A stretch of DNA of 15,992 bases from Actinomycetes bacterium. Lineage in GTDB: Bacteria; Actinomycetota; Actinomycetes; Actinomycetales; Microbacteriaceae. The notes under the pieces were generated by a model. It searched no databases, was not told the DNA's origin, and worked only from the letters and a program-made list of their open reading frames with translations. Shown here in pieces: positions 1-6,035 of the stretch (its first letter is position 1; every line of letters starts with the position of its first letter). The position numbers and the translations under genes were made by a program. The stretch covers positions 1 to 15,992 of the forward strand of contig JAEYAG010000205.1 in assembly GCA_023451265.1 (NCBI GenBank), read 5' to 3'.

Positions 1-242
1 CCGACATCTTCTTCGACGACGTGACCGTCTCGCGTCGTCACGCCGAAATCACCCGCACCGGCAACGTGTTCGAACTCGTCGACCAGCGCTCCCTCAACGG
101 CAGCTACGTCAACGGGGAGCGCGTGGACCGCTCGATCCTCGTCGACGGCGCCGAGGTGCGCATCGGCAAGTTCCGCCTGAACTTCTTCGCGTCGCCCGTC
201 GACCGTGACCAGGTGACCCCGGACCAGGCGATTCGAGGGTGA
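1..242 (+). CDS. garA: FHA-domain protein, GarA/OdhI-like (3' part only)
   Basis: This is the C-terminal part of a forkhead-associated domain protein; the gene starts left of the window and the reading frame is open from base 3. The visible residues hold the FHA core: VSRRHAEI (phosphothreonine-binding Ser-Arg-Arg-His), then RSLNGSYVNGERV (the Asn-Gly-x-x-Val-Asn loop), then the closing strands VRIGKFRLNFF. Proteins of this family (GarA in Mycobacterium, OdhI in Corynebacterium) are phosphorylated by PknB/PknG-type kinases and then control 2-oxoglutarate dehydrogenase and glutamate metabolism. The N-terminal threonine motif that would confirm GarA identity lies outside the window. The GarA call rests on the FHA core plus the two downstream MerR genes, as in the Rv1827-Rv1830 region. 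The TGA at 240-242 overlaps the next gene's GTG start, so the two are likely cotranscribed and translationally coupled. A GTG at 21 is internal to the domain and is not the true start. Confidence 0.85.
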   Translation, partial: DIFFDDVTVSRRHAEITRTGNVFELVDQRSLNGSYVNGERVDRSILVDGAEVRIGKFRLNFFASPVDRDQVTPDQAIRG

Positions 243-919
243 CGGCCGCATCCTCGTCCCGCCCTCGTTCGTCGTCGGCGGGGTATCTCAGCATCGGTCA
301 GGTGCTCGCCCGCCTGACCCCGGAGTTCTCCGACCTCAGCGCCAGCAAGCTGCGCTACCTCGAGGTGCAGGGCATCGTCACGCCCCTGCGCACCGACTCG
401 GGCTACCGCAAGTTCTCGCCGGTGGACCTCGAGCGCCTGCGCACCGCGCTCACGCTGCAGCGCGACCACTACATGCCGCTGGCGCGGATCCGCGAGTACC
501 TCGACGAGCACGGCGCCGGTGCCGGCGGCACGCCGCCGGCCTCGATCGTGACCGCCCCGCGCCGCTACCGTCGCGACGAGCTGCTGCAGGCGGCGGGCGC
601 GCCGGCGGGCCTGCTCAACGACGCCGTCTCGACCGGGCTGATCCCGGCATCCGACAGCTTCGACGACCGTGCCCTGGGCCTGCTGCGCGCGTTGGTCGCG
701 CTCGACGGTCACGGCATCCAGCCGCGCCACATCCGCGGCTTGCGGCAGGCGGCGGAGCGCGAGGTCGCGCTCGTGGAGAGCGCGCTGGCGCCGCTGCTGC
801 GCCGGACGGATGCCGCGTCGCGCGCGCGTGCGGGCGAGCTCGCCCCCGAGCTCGTGCGGCGGCTCGAAGAGGTGCGGGCGGCCGTCGTCCACACCGCGCT
901 GGATCGTCTCACCCCGTGA
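239..919 (+). CDS. ftsR: MerR-family transcriptional regulator, FtsR-like
   Basis: The product is a 226-residue regulator with an N-terminal MerR winged helix-turn-helix at about residues 16-85. YLSIGQVLARL opens the helix-turn-helix, KLRYLEVQGIVTP is the recognition segment and YRKFSPVDLERL is the wing. A dimerisation/effector part of about 140 residues follows, rich in Ala, Arg and Leu, with a second helical segment. Homologues in the same position (Rv1828; FtsR of Corynebacterium glutamicum) act as regulators of ftsZ and cell division. That role is inherited from the family and is not visible in the sequence. The GTG start at 239 overlaps the FHA gene's TGA as GTGA, which strongly supports this start and an operon with the FHA gene. 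The first 15 residues are Ser/Arg-rich and probably disordered. No cysteine or metal-binding motif is apparent, so this is not a metal-sensing MerR. Confidence 0.9.
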   Translation: MTAASSSRPRSSSAGYLSIGQVLARLTPEFSDLSASKLRYLEVQGIVTPLRTDSGYRKFSPVDLERLRTALTLQRDHYMPLARIREYLDEHGAGAGGTPPASIVTAPRRYRRDELLQAAGAPAGLLNDAVSTGLIPASDSFDDRALGLLRALVALDGHGIQPRHIRGLRQAAEREVALVESALAPLLRRTDAASRARAGELAPELVRRLEEVRAAVVHTALDRLTP

Positions 920-928
920 GTCGAACCG

Positions 929-959
929 CGACACGCCGCAGGCCCGGATGCGGATGTCG
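929..959 (+). terminator. Hairpin between the two MerR genes
   Basis: A stem of ten base pairs (CGACA and CCGCA pairing with TGCGG and TGTCG) is interrupted by a small internal bulge and closed by an 8-nt loop. It starts 9 bases after the ftsR stop and ends exactly where a promoter candidate for the next gene begins. There is no U-tract, so termination is an inference; many actinobacterial terminators lack one. Confidence 0.35.
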
Positions 960-988
960 TTGCCGGAGGGCAGGTGCTCATCTACCGT
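960..988 (+). promoter_or_regulatory. Candidate sigma-A-type promoter of the second MerR gene
   Basis: TTGCCG (960-965), a 17-bp spacer and TACCGT (983-988) match the actinobacterial housekeeping pattern of TTGnnn and TAnnnT at ideal spacing. The predicted start near 995 leaves a leader of about 28 nt that contains the ribosome site GGGAGG (1012-1017) five bases before ATG 1023. Confidence 0.5.
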
Positions 989-1022
989 GGAAGCACACAC
1001 CGGAGTTCGTCGGGAGGCGAGT

Positions 1023-1568
1023 ATGACCGCGGGAGACCTTCCGGGCGAGACGCCGTTCGCCACCGAGCTCCTGTTCACCGACGGCCTGCCGCAGATGGAC
1101 GACGAGGTCGGCTATCGCGGTGCTGTCGCCGCCCGCGCCGCCGGCATCACGTACCGCCAGCTGGACTATTGGGCGCGCACCGAGCTCGTCGAGCCCACCG
1201 TGCGCGGCGCCAAGGGATCCGGGTCGCAGCGCCTCTACGGCTTCCGCGACATCCTCGTGCTCAAGCTCGTCAAGCGCCTGCTCGACACCGGTATCTCGTT
1301 GCAGCAGATCCGCACCGCCGTCGATCAGCTGCGCGCCGCCGGCATCCGTGACCTCGCCGGGACCACCCTCATGAGCGATGGGGCGTCGGTGTACCTGTGC
1401 ACCTCGAACGACGAGGTCATCGACCTCGTCAGCCGCGGTCAGGGCGTGTTCGGCATCGCCGTCGGCAAGGTGCTGCACGAGGTGGAGTCGACGCTGCTCG
1501 ACTTCGACCCGCAGGCGCCGGACCCCGTCGACGAGCTCTCGGCGCGTCGCGCCGCCCGCTCCGCCTGA
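1023..1568 (+). CDS. MerR-family transcriptional regulator (Rv1830-like)
   Basis: The product is a 181-residue MerR-type regulator. Its helix-turn-helix sits at about residues 22-90: AARAAGITYRQLDYWART is the helix-turn-helix, RLYGFRDILVLKLVKRLLD the wing and connecting helix, and GISLQQIRTAVDQLR the long dimerisation helix. A C-terminal domain of about 80 residues contains SVYLCTSNDEVIDLVSRGQG and GVFGIAVGKVL. This arrangement fits the short MerR proteins found next to garA/ftsR in Actinobacteria (Rv1830 type); their targets are poorly known. ATG 1023 is chosen because GGGAGG lies five bases upstream and the protein starts shortly before the domain; the frame extends further upstream only by chance. 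It has its own promoter candidate and is not strictly coupled to ftsR. The gene ends about 10 bp before a palindromic repeat and faces a convergent parA-like gene. Confidence 0.88.
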   Translation: MTAGDLPGETPFATELLFTDGLPQMDDEVGYRGAVAARAAGITYRQLDYWARTELVEPTVRGAKGSGSQRLYGFRDILVLKLVKRLLDTGISLQQIRTAVDQLRAAGIRDLAGTTLMSDGASVYLCTSNDEVIDLVSRGQGVFGIAVGKVLHEVESTLLDFDPQAPDPVDELSARRAARSA

Positions 1569-1578
1569 CCCCGTTTCA

Positions 1579-1685
1579 CGTTTCGACTCCTCGCTGCGCT
1601 CGTCGCTCAACGACCGGCGGGATCTGCACCCGGTCGTTCAGCGAGCGAAGCGAGTCGAAACGCAGAGCGAAGCGAGTCGAAACGC
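1579..1685. repeat. REP-like palindromic repeat at a convergent gene junction
   Basis: The left arm (1579-1617) and right arm (1630-1662) are inverted copies that differ by one substitution-rich stretch and two 3-base insertions; both end in CCGGTCGTT or its complement. The last 21 bases of the right arm (1643-1663) are duplicated perfectly at 1665-1685, with a period of 22. The second copy stops at the base next to the parA stop codon (1686-1688). The element fills almost the whole gap between the second MerR gene (+) and parA (-). It could act as a two-way terminator, or it could be a dispersed REP/BIME-type sequence. The core resembles palindromes I associate with Microbacteriaceae intergenic DNA, which is recollection and not a search result. 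Confidence 0.75.
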
Positions 1686-2492
1686 TCAGGCGCGCTGTTC
1701 GCCGGCGGCGATGCGGCCGGTGCGCATGACGCGGTCCAGCAGCGCGTCGAAGTCGCCCGCGAGCTCCTGAGCGGAGTCGCCGGGCCAGATGTGCAGCGGC
1801 TTCGCCGCGCCCTGCGCCTGCTGCAGCGACGTGCGCTCGGGCAGCTGGGGCGAGAGCACGAGCGGCCCGAACATGTCGCGCAGCTCCTTGATGCGGAACT
1901 GGTGCTCGATCGACTGCGGGCGCACGCGGTTGACGACGATGCCCAGCGGCTGCAGGCGCGGCGACAGTCCGCGGCGGATCTCCTCGATCGCACGCAGCGC
2001 CCGGTCGGCGGCGGCGACCGAGAACAGGCCCGGCTCGGTGACGACGATGACGCGATCGGATGCCGCCCACGCCGTACGGGTGAGGGCGTTCAGCGACGGC
2101 GCGCAGTCGATGAGGACAAGGTCGTAGTCGGCCTCGATCGTGGCGAGGGCCTCCTCGAGCTTCCACACGTCGCGGACGCTCGGGTGCGGGCCGTCGAAGT
2201 TGATGGCCGAGGGGCTGCCGATCATGACGTCGATCGTGCCCGGGTGCACCTTCGCCCAGCCGCTGGAGGTGATCGCCTGACGGACGACCTTCTCCTTCGG
2301 GTTGGCGAGCACGTCGGCGACGTTCAGACGCCCGGCGACCTGGATGTCCATCCCCGTCGACACGTCGGACTGGGGGTCGAGGTCGACGACGAGAGTCCGC
2401 ACGCCCCTGGCGAACGCCGCGGAGGCGAGACCCAGAGTCACGGTCGTCTTGCCGACACCCCCCTTGAGTGAGGAGACGGAGAGTACGTGCAC
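1686..2492 (-). CDS. ParA-family ATPase, orphan (no ParB nearby)
   Basis: The product is a 268-residue soluble ATPase of the ParA/Soj group. The deviant Walker A motif lies at residues 10-17 (KGGVGKTT, signature Lys10 and catalytic Lys15). Walker A' follows at about 35-43 (VVDLDPQSD), and Walker B is in LVLIDCAPSLNALT. A C-terminal half typical of the family contains GIVVNRVRPQS. Such ATPases dimerise on ATP binding, usually bind DNA non-specifically and position chromosomes, plasmids or protein complexes. No parB, parS or scpAB gene is visible here, so the cargo is unknown. The GTG start at 2492 places the P-loop at the N-terminus as expected. No ribosome site is seen upstream, but a -10 element (TAACGT) ends 8 bases before the GTG, consistent with a nearly leaderless transcript. 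The gene is divergent from pyc across 63 bp, and its stop codon abuts a palindromic repeat. Confidence 0.88.
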   Translation of the reverse strand: MHVLSVSSLKGGVGKTTVTLGLASAAFARGVRTLVVDLDPQSDVSTGMDIQVAGRLNVADVLANPKEKVVRQAITSSGWAKVHPGTIDVMIGSPSAINFDGPHPSVRDVWKLEEALATIEADYDLVLIDCAPSLNALTRTAWAASDRVIVVTEPGLFSVAAADRALRAIEEIRRGLSPRLQPLGIVVNRVRPQSIEHQFRIKELRDMFGPLVLSPQLPERTSLQQAQGAAKPLHIWPGDSAQELAGDFDALLDRVMRTGRIAAGEQRA

Positions 2493-2500
2493 GAGGCTCT

Positions 2501-2506
2501 ACGTTA
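2501..2506 (-). promoter_or_regulatory. Candidate -10 element of the parA-like gene
   Basis: Read on the minus strand this is TAACGT, a TAnnnT match that ends 8 nt before the GTG start. Transcription would begin at or 1-2 bases before the start codon. No good -35 is seen; the hexamer at about the right distance overlaps the TGTGATCACA palindrome. Confidence 0.4.
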
Positions 2507-2514
2507 CCGTCCCC

Positions 2515-2529
2515 TAGGCTGTGATCACA
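2515..2529 (+). promoter_or_regulatory. pyc -10 element and adjoining 10-bp palindrome
   Basis: TAGGCT (2515-2520) matches the TAnnnT -10 pattern and puts the pyc start near 2527, giving a leader of about 29 nt. The perfect palindrome TGTGATCACA (2520-2529) overlaps the predicted start site, and on the other strand it overlaps the parA -35 zone. This is where a repressor could control both divergent genes. The regulator is unknown; the spacing is wrong for a CRP/GlxR site, which has six bases between half-sites. Confidence 0.45.
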
Positions 2530-2555
2530 CTCAGGCACTCGGGGAAGAGGTGCAG

Positions 2556-5500
2556 ATGTTCCGTAAGATCCTGGTCGCGAACCGCGGTGAGATCGCCATT
2601 CGCGCATTCCGGGCGGCCTTCGAGCTGGGAGCGCGCACCGTCGCGGTGTTCCCCTGGGAGGACCGGGGTTCGCTCCACCGGCAGAAGGCGGACGAATCGT
2701 ACGAGATCGGCGAGCAGGGTCATCCGGTCCGCGCCTACCTCGACGTCGACGAGATCATCCGCGTCGCCCTCGCCGCCGGCGCCGACGCCATCTACCCGGG
2801 CTACGGCTTCCTCTCCGAGAATCCGGAGCTCGCCGCGCGCGCCGCGGAGAACGGCATCACCTTCATCGGCCCGCCCGCGCGGGTGCTCGAGATGGCGGGC
2901 AACAAGGTCACCGCCAAGGAGCACGCCATCGCGGCGGGCGTCCCCGTGCTGCGCTCCACGCTGGCATCCGACGACGTCGACGCGCTCGTCGCCCAGGCGG
3001 ACGGGATCGGCTTCCCGATCTTCGTGAAGGCCGTCGCCGGCGGCGGCGGCCGCGGCATGCGGCGCGTCGAGACCGCCGGCGAGCTGCCGCCCGCCATCGC
3101 GGAGGCGTCGCGCGAAGCCGCCGCCGCGTTCGGCGACGGCCGCGTCTTCCTCGAGCAGGCCGTCATCCGGCCGCGGCACATCGAGGTGCAGATCCTCGCG
3201 GATGCCGCGGGCGAGACCGTCCACCTCTACGAGCGCGACTGCTCCGTGCAGCGCCGCCACCAGAAGGTCATCGAGATCGCGCCCGCGCCGAACATCGACC
3301 CCGCGATCCGCGATGCCCTCACCTCCCACGCGGTCGCGTTCGCCCGTTCGATCGGCTACGTCAACGCGGGCACCGTGGAGTTCCTGCTCGAGACGGCAGG
3401 CCCCCGCACCGGCGAAGCCGTCTTCATCGAGATGAACCCCCGCATCCAGGTCGAGCACACCGTGACCGAGGAGGTCACCGACGTCGACCTCGTGCAGTCG
3501 CAGATGCGCATCGCCGCCGGCGAGACCCTCGCCGAGCTCGGCCTCCTGCAGGACGCGATCCAGCTCCGCGGCGCGGCGCTGCAGTGCCGCATCACGACGG
3601 AGGATCCGGCGCAGGGGTTCCGGCCCGACACCGGCCGCATCACGACGTACCGGTCGCCCGGCGGCGCCGGGATCCGACTCGACGGCGGCACGACCGCCGC
3701 GGGGTCGCAGATCAGCCCCCACTTCGACTCCATGCTCGCCAAGCTCACCTGCCGGGCGCGCGACTTCCCGTCGGCGGTCACCCGCGCCAAGCGGGCCCTC
3801 GCCGAGTACCGGATCCGCGGCGTCGCGACCAACGTGCCGTTCCTGCGCGCCGTGCTCGCCGATCCGGCGTTCGCCGCCGGCGACCTGTCGACGTCGTTCA
3901 TCGACGAGCGCCCCGAGCTGCTGACCAGCAACCCGTCGCGCGACCGCGCCACGAAGCTGCTGAACTGGCTGGCCGACGTCACGGTGAACCGCCCGTACGG
4001 TGAGAAGCCGCTGTCGGTGTCGCCGGGAAGCAAGCTGCCCGAGATCGACCTCACGGTCCCGCCGCCCGCCGGCAACCGTGACCGGCTGCGCGAGCTCGGC
4101 CCCGCCGGCTTCGCCGCGGCGCTGCGCGCCCAGACGGCCCTCGCCGTCACCGAGACGACCTACCGCGACGCGCACCAGTCGCTGCTTGCGACGCGCGTGC
4201 GTACCCGCGACCTCGTCCGCGTCGGGCCGCACGTGGCGCGCATGACGCCGCAGCTGCTGTCGGTCGAGGCGTGGGGTGGGGCGACCTACGACGTCGCGCT
4301 GCGCTTCCTCGCCGAGGACCCGTGGGAGCGGCTCGAAGCGATCCGTGACGCGATGCCGAACATCCCGATCCAGATGCTGCTGCGCGGGCGCAACACCGTC
4401 GGCTACACGCCGCGTCCCACGGCCGTCACCGACGCGTTCGTGGCCGAGGCGGCATCCAGCGGTGTCGACATCTTCCGCATCTTCGACGCGCTCAACGACG
4501 TCGACCAGATGCTGCCGGCGATCTCCGCCGTCCTCGAGGCCGGCACCGCCGTCGCCGAGGTCGCCCTCTGCTACACGGCCGACCTGCTCGACCCCGCCGA
4601 GAAGCTGTACACGCTGGACTACTACCTGCGACTGGCCGAGCGCGTCGTGGCATCCGGCGCCCACGTGCTGGCGATCAAAGACATGGCGGGCCTGCTGCGC
4701 CCCGCCGCCGCGGCGAAGCTCGTCACGGCGCTGCGCGAGCGGTTCGACCTTCCCGTCGCGGTGCACACCCACGACACCGCCGGCGGTCAGTTGGCGACGC
4801 TGCTGGCCGCCAGTGCGGCCGGCGCCGACGCGGTGGATGCCGCGGCCGCCCCGCTCGCCGGGACGACCAGCCAGCCCTCGCTGTCGGCGCTCGTCGCGGC
4901 CCTCGCCCACACCGACCGCGACACCGGGCTCGATCTGCAGGCCGTCAGCGACCTGGAGCCCTACTGGGAGGCGGTGCGCCACCTGTATCGCCCGTTCGAG
5001 TCGGGTCTGCCCAGCCCCACCGGCCGCGTCTACCACCACGAGATCCCCGGCGGTCAGCTGTCGAACCTGCGCCAGCAGGCGATCGCGCTGGGTCTCGCCG
5101 ACCGGTTCGAGCGCATCGAGGACATGTACGCGGCCGCCGACCGCATCCTCGGCCGCATCCCGAAGGTGACGCCGTCGTCCAAGGTCGTCGGCGACCTCGC
5201 CCTCGCCCTCGTGGCGGCTGACGCCGATCCCGCCGACTTCGAGCAGAACCCGCAGCAGTACGACATCCCCGACTCGGTGGTCGGGTTCATGGCGGGCGAG
5301 CTGGGCGATCTGCCGGGCGGCTGGCCGGAGCCCTTCCGCAGCAAGGTGCTGGCCGGTCGGGAGCCGAACGTCGCGATCCCGCCGCTCACCGCCGACGAGG
5401 AGGAGGGGCTCGCCGGCGAGGCCGCCGCGCGTCGCCGCACGCTCAACCGGCTGCTGTTCCCCGGCCCCGCCAAGGAGTTCGAGGCGACGCGGGAGGCCTA

Positions 5501-5963
5501 TGGCGACCTGTCGACCCTCGGCACGCCGGACTACTTCTACGGGCTGAAGCCCGGCGAGGAGCACGTCGCCGAGATCGACCCCGGCGTACAGCTGTATGTG
5601 GGGCTGGAGGCGATCGGCGAGCCCGACGCGGCCGGCATGCGCACCGTCATGACGACGCTCAACGGCCAGTTGCGGCCGGTGTGGGTGCGTGACCGCTCCA
5701 TCGCCGTCGACAAGCCCGCTGCCGAGAAGGCCGACACCTCGCGGCCCGGGCAGGTCGCGGCGCCCTTCGCCGGCGTCGTCACCGTCAAGGTCGCCGCCGG
5801 CGACACCGTCACGGCCGGTCAGCCCGTCGCCTCGATCGAGGCGATGAAGATGGAAGCGGCCATCACCTCGCCCGTCGGCGGTGTCGTGGAGCGGGTGGTG
5901 CTCGCCGCGACGGCATCCGTCGAGGCGGGGGACCTTTTGCTCGTCGTCCGGCCCGCCGACTAG
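2556..5963 (+). CDS. pyc: Pyruvate carboxylase
   Basis: The product is a 1135-residue single-chain biotin enzyme, full length for the family, that carboxylates pyruvate to oxaloacetate using ATP and bicarbonate (anaplerosis, cytosol). An N-terminal biotin carboxylase domain spans about 1-450, opening with RKILVANRGEIAIRAFRAA, with the Gly-rich ATP loop GGGGRGMR near 160 and EMNPRIQVEHTVTEE near 291-305. The carboxyltransferase domain spans about 525-800: TTYRDAHQSLLATR at 534-547, RGRNTVGY, Lys708 in AIKDMAGLL (the lysine that is carboxylated in the family) and the metal-site HTHDT. The PYC/OADA domain follows. The C-terminal biotinyl domain has Lys1098 in EAMKMEA as the biotin attachment site. 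ATG 2556 is chosen because GGGGAAGAGG lies 6 bases upstream and the protein begins directly at the carboxylase domain. The last codons include an unusual CTT-TTG pair that may serve the next gene's promoter. Confidence 0.97.
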   Translation: MFRKILVANRGEIAIRAFRAAFELGARTVAVFPWEDRGSLHRQKADESYEIGEQGHPVRAYLDVDEIIRVALAAGADAIYPGYGFLSENPELAARAAENGITFIGPPARVLEMAGNKVTAKEHAIAAGVPVLRSTLASDDVDALVAQADGIGFPIFVKAVAGGGGRGMRRVETAGELPPAIAEASREAAAAFGDGRVFLEQAVIRPRHIEVQILADAAGETVHLYERDCSVQRRHQKVIEIAPAPNIDPAIRDALTSHAVAFARSIGYVNAGTVEFLLETAGPRTGEAVFIEMNPRIQVEHTVTEEVTDVDLVQSQMRIAAGETLAELGLLQDAIQLRGAALQCRITTEDPAQGFRPDTGRITTYRSPGGAGIRLDGGTTAAGSQISPHFDSMLAKLTCRARDFPSAVTRAKRALAEYRIRGVATNVPFLRAVLADPAFAAGDLSTSFIDERPELLTSNPSRDRATKLLNWLADVTVNRPYGEKPLSVSPGSKLPEIDLTVPPPAGNRDRLRELGPAGFAAALRAQTALAVTETTYRDAHQSLLATRVRTRDLVRVGPHVARMTPQLLSVEAWGGATYDVALRFLAEDPWERLEAIRDAMPNIPIQMLLRGRNTVGYTPRPTAVTDAFVAEAASSGVDIFRIFDALNDVDQMLPAISAVLEAGTAVAEVALCYTADLLDPAEKLYTLDYYLRLAERVVASGAHVLAIKDMAGLLRPAAAAKLVTALRERFDLPVAVHTHDTAGGQLATLLAASAAGADAVDAAAAPLAGTTSQPSLSALVAALAHTDRDTGLDLQAVSDLEPYWEAVRHLYRPFESGLPSPTGRVYHHEIPGGQLSNLRQQAIALGLADRFERIEDMYAAADRILGRIPKVTPSSKVVGDLALALVAADADPADFEQNPQQYDIPDSVVGFMAGELGDLPGGWPEPFRSKVLAGREPNVAIPPLTADEEEGLAGEAAARRRTLNRLLFPGPAKEFEATREAYGDLSTLGTPDYFYGLKPGEEHVAEIDPGVQLYVGLEAIGEPDAAGMRTVMTTLNGQLRPVWVRDRSIAVDKPAAEKADTSRPGQVAAPFAGVVTVKVAAGDTVTAGQPVASIEAMKMEAAITSPVGGVVERVVLAATASVEAGDLLLVVRPAD

Positions 5964-5966
5964 CCT
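5937..5966 (+). promoter_or_regulatory. Candidate promoter inside the 3' end of pyc
   Basis: TTGCTC (5937-5942), an 18-bp spacer and TAGCCT (5961-5966) resemble a housekeeping promoter. The -10 overlaps the pyc stop codon TAG. The predicted start near 5973 would give the downstream MinD-like gene its own leader of about 60 nt. It is supported by rare Leu codons (CTT, TTG) just where the -35 falls. Confidence 0.4.
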
Positions 5967-5998
5967 GAGGAGGGGGCGCGGAGCGTCCGTGAGCTTAT

Positions 5999-6016
5999 CG
6001 GCCGGCGATCCGGCCG
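5999..6016 (+). terminator. GC-rich hairpin between pyc and the MinD-like gene
   Basis: CGGCCGG and CCGGCCG form a perfect 7-bp stem with the 4-nt loop CGAT, with no U-tract. It lies 35 bp after the pyc stop and 20 bp before the next start codon. It could terminate pyc transcripts, or it could be a structure in the leader of the downstream gene; the sequence does not decide between these. Confidence 0.35.
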
Positions 6017-6035
6017 TGATCTGGAGTGTGCAATT

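Noticed and set aside
104..1078. 324-codon minus-strand open frame across garA, ftsR and the second MerR start
   Set aside because: Antisense shadow of three real genes, with no domain signature.
1643..1685. Perfect 21-bp direct repeat considered as a CRISPR unit
   Set aside because: Only two copies with a single base between them and no spacer; it is a duplicated half-arm of the palindrome.
2520..2529. TGTGATCACA as a CRP/GlxR binding site
   Set aside because: The CRP/GlxR consensus needs six bases between TGTGA and TCACA; here there are none. It is kept only as a generic operator candidate.
2514..5564. Very long minus-strand open frame (over 1000 codons) opposite pyc
   Set aside because: Arg/Gly/Val/Asp-rich translation without any domain, exactly opposite a well-conserved enzyme; a known artefact of high-GC codon usage on the antisense strand.
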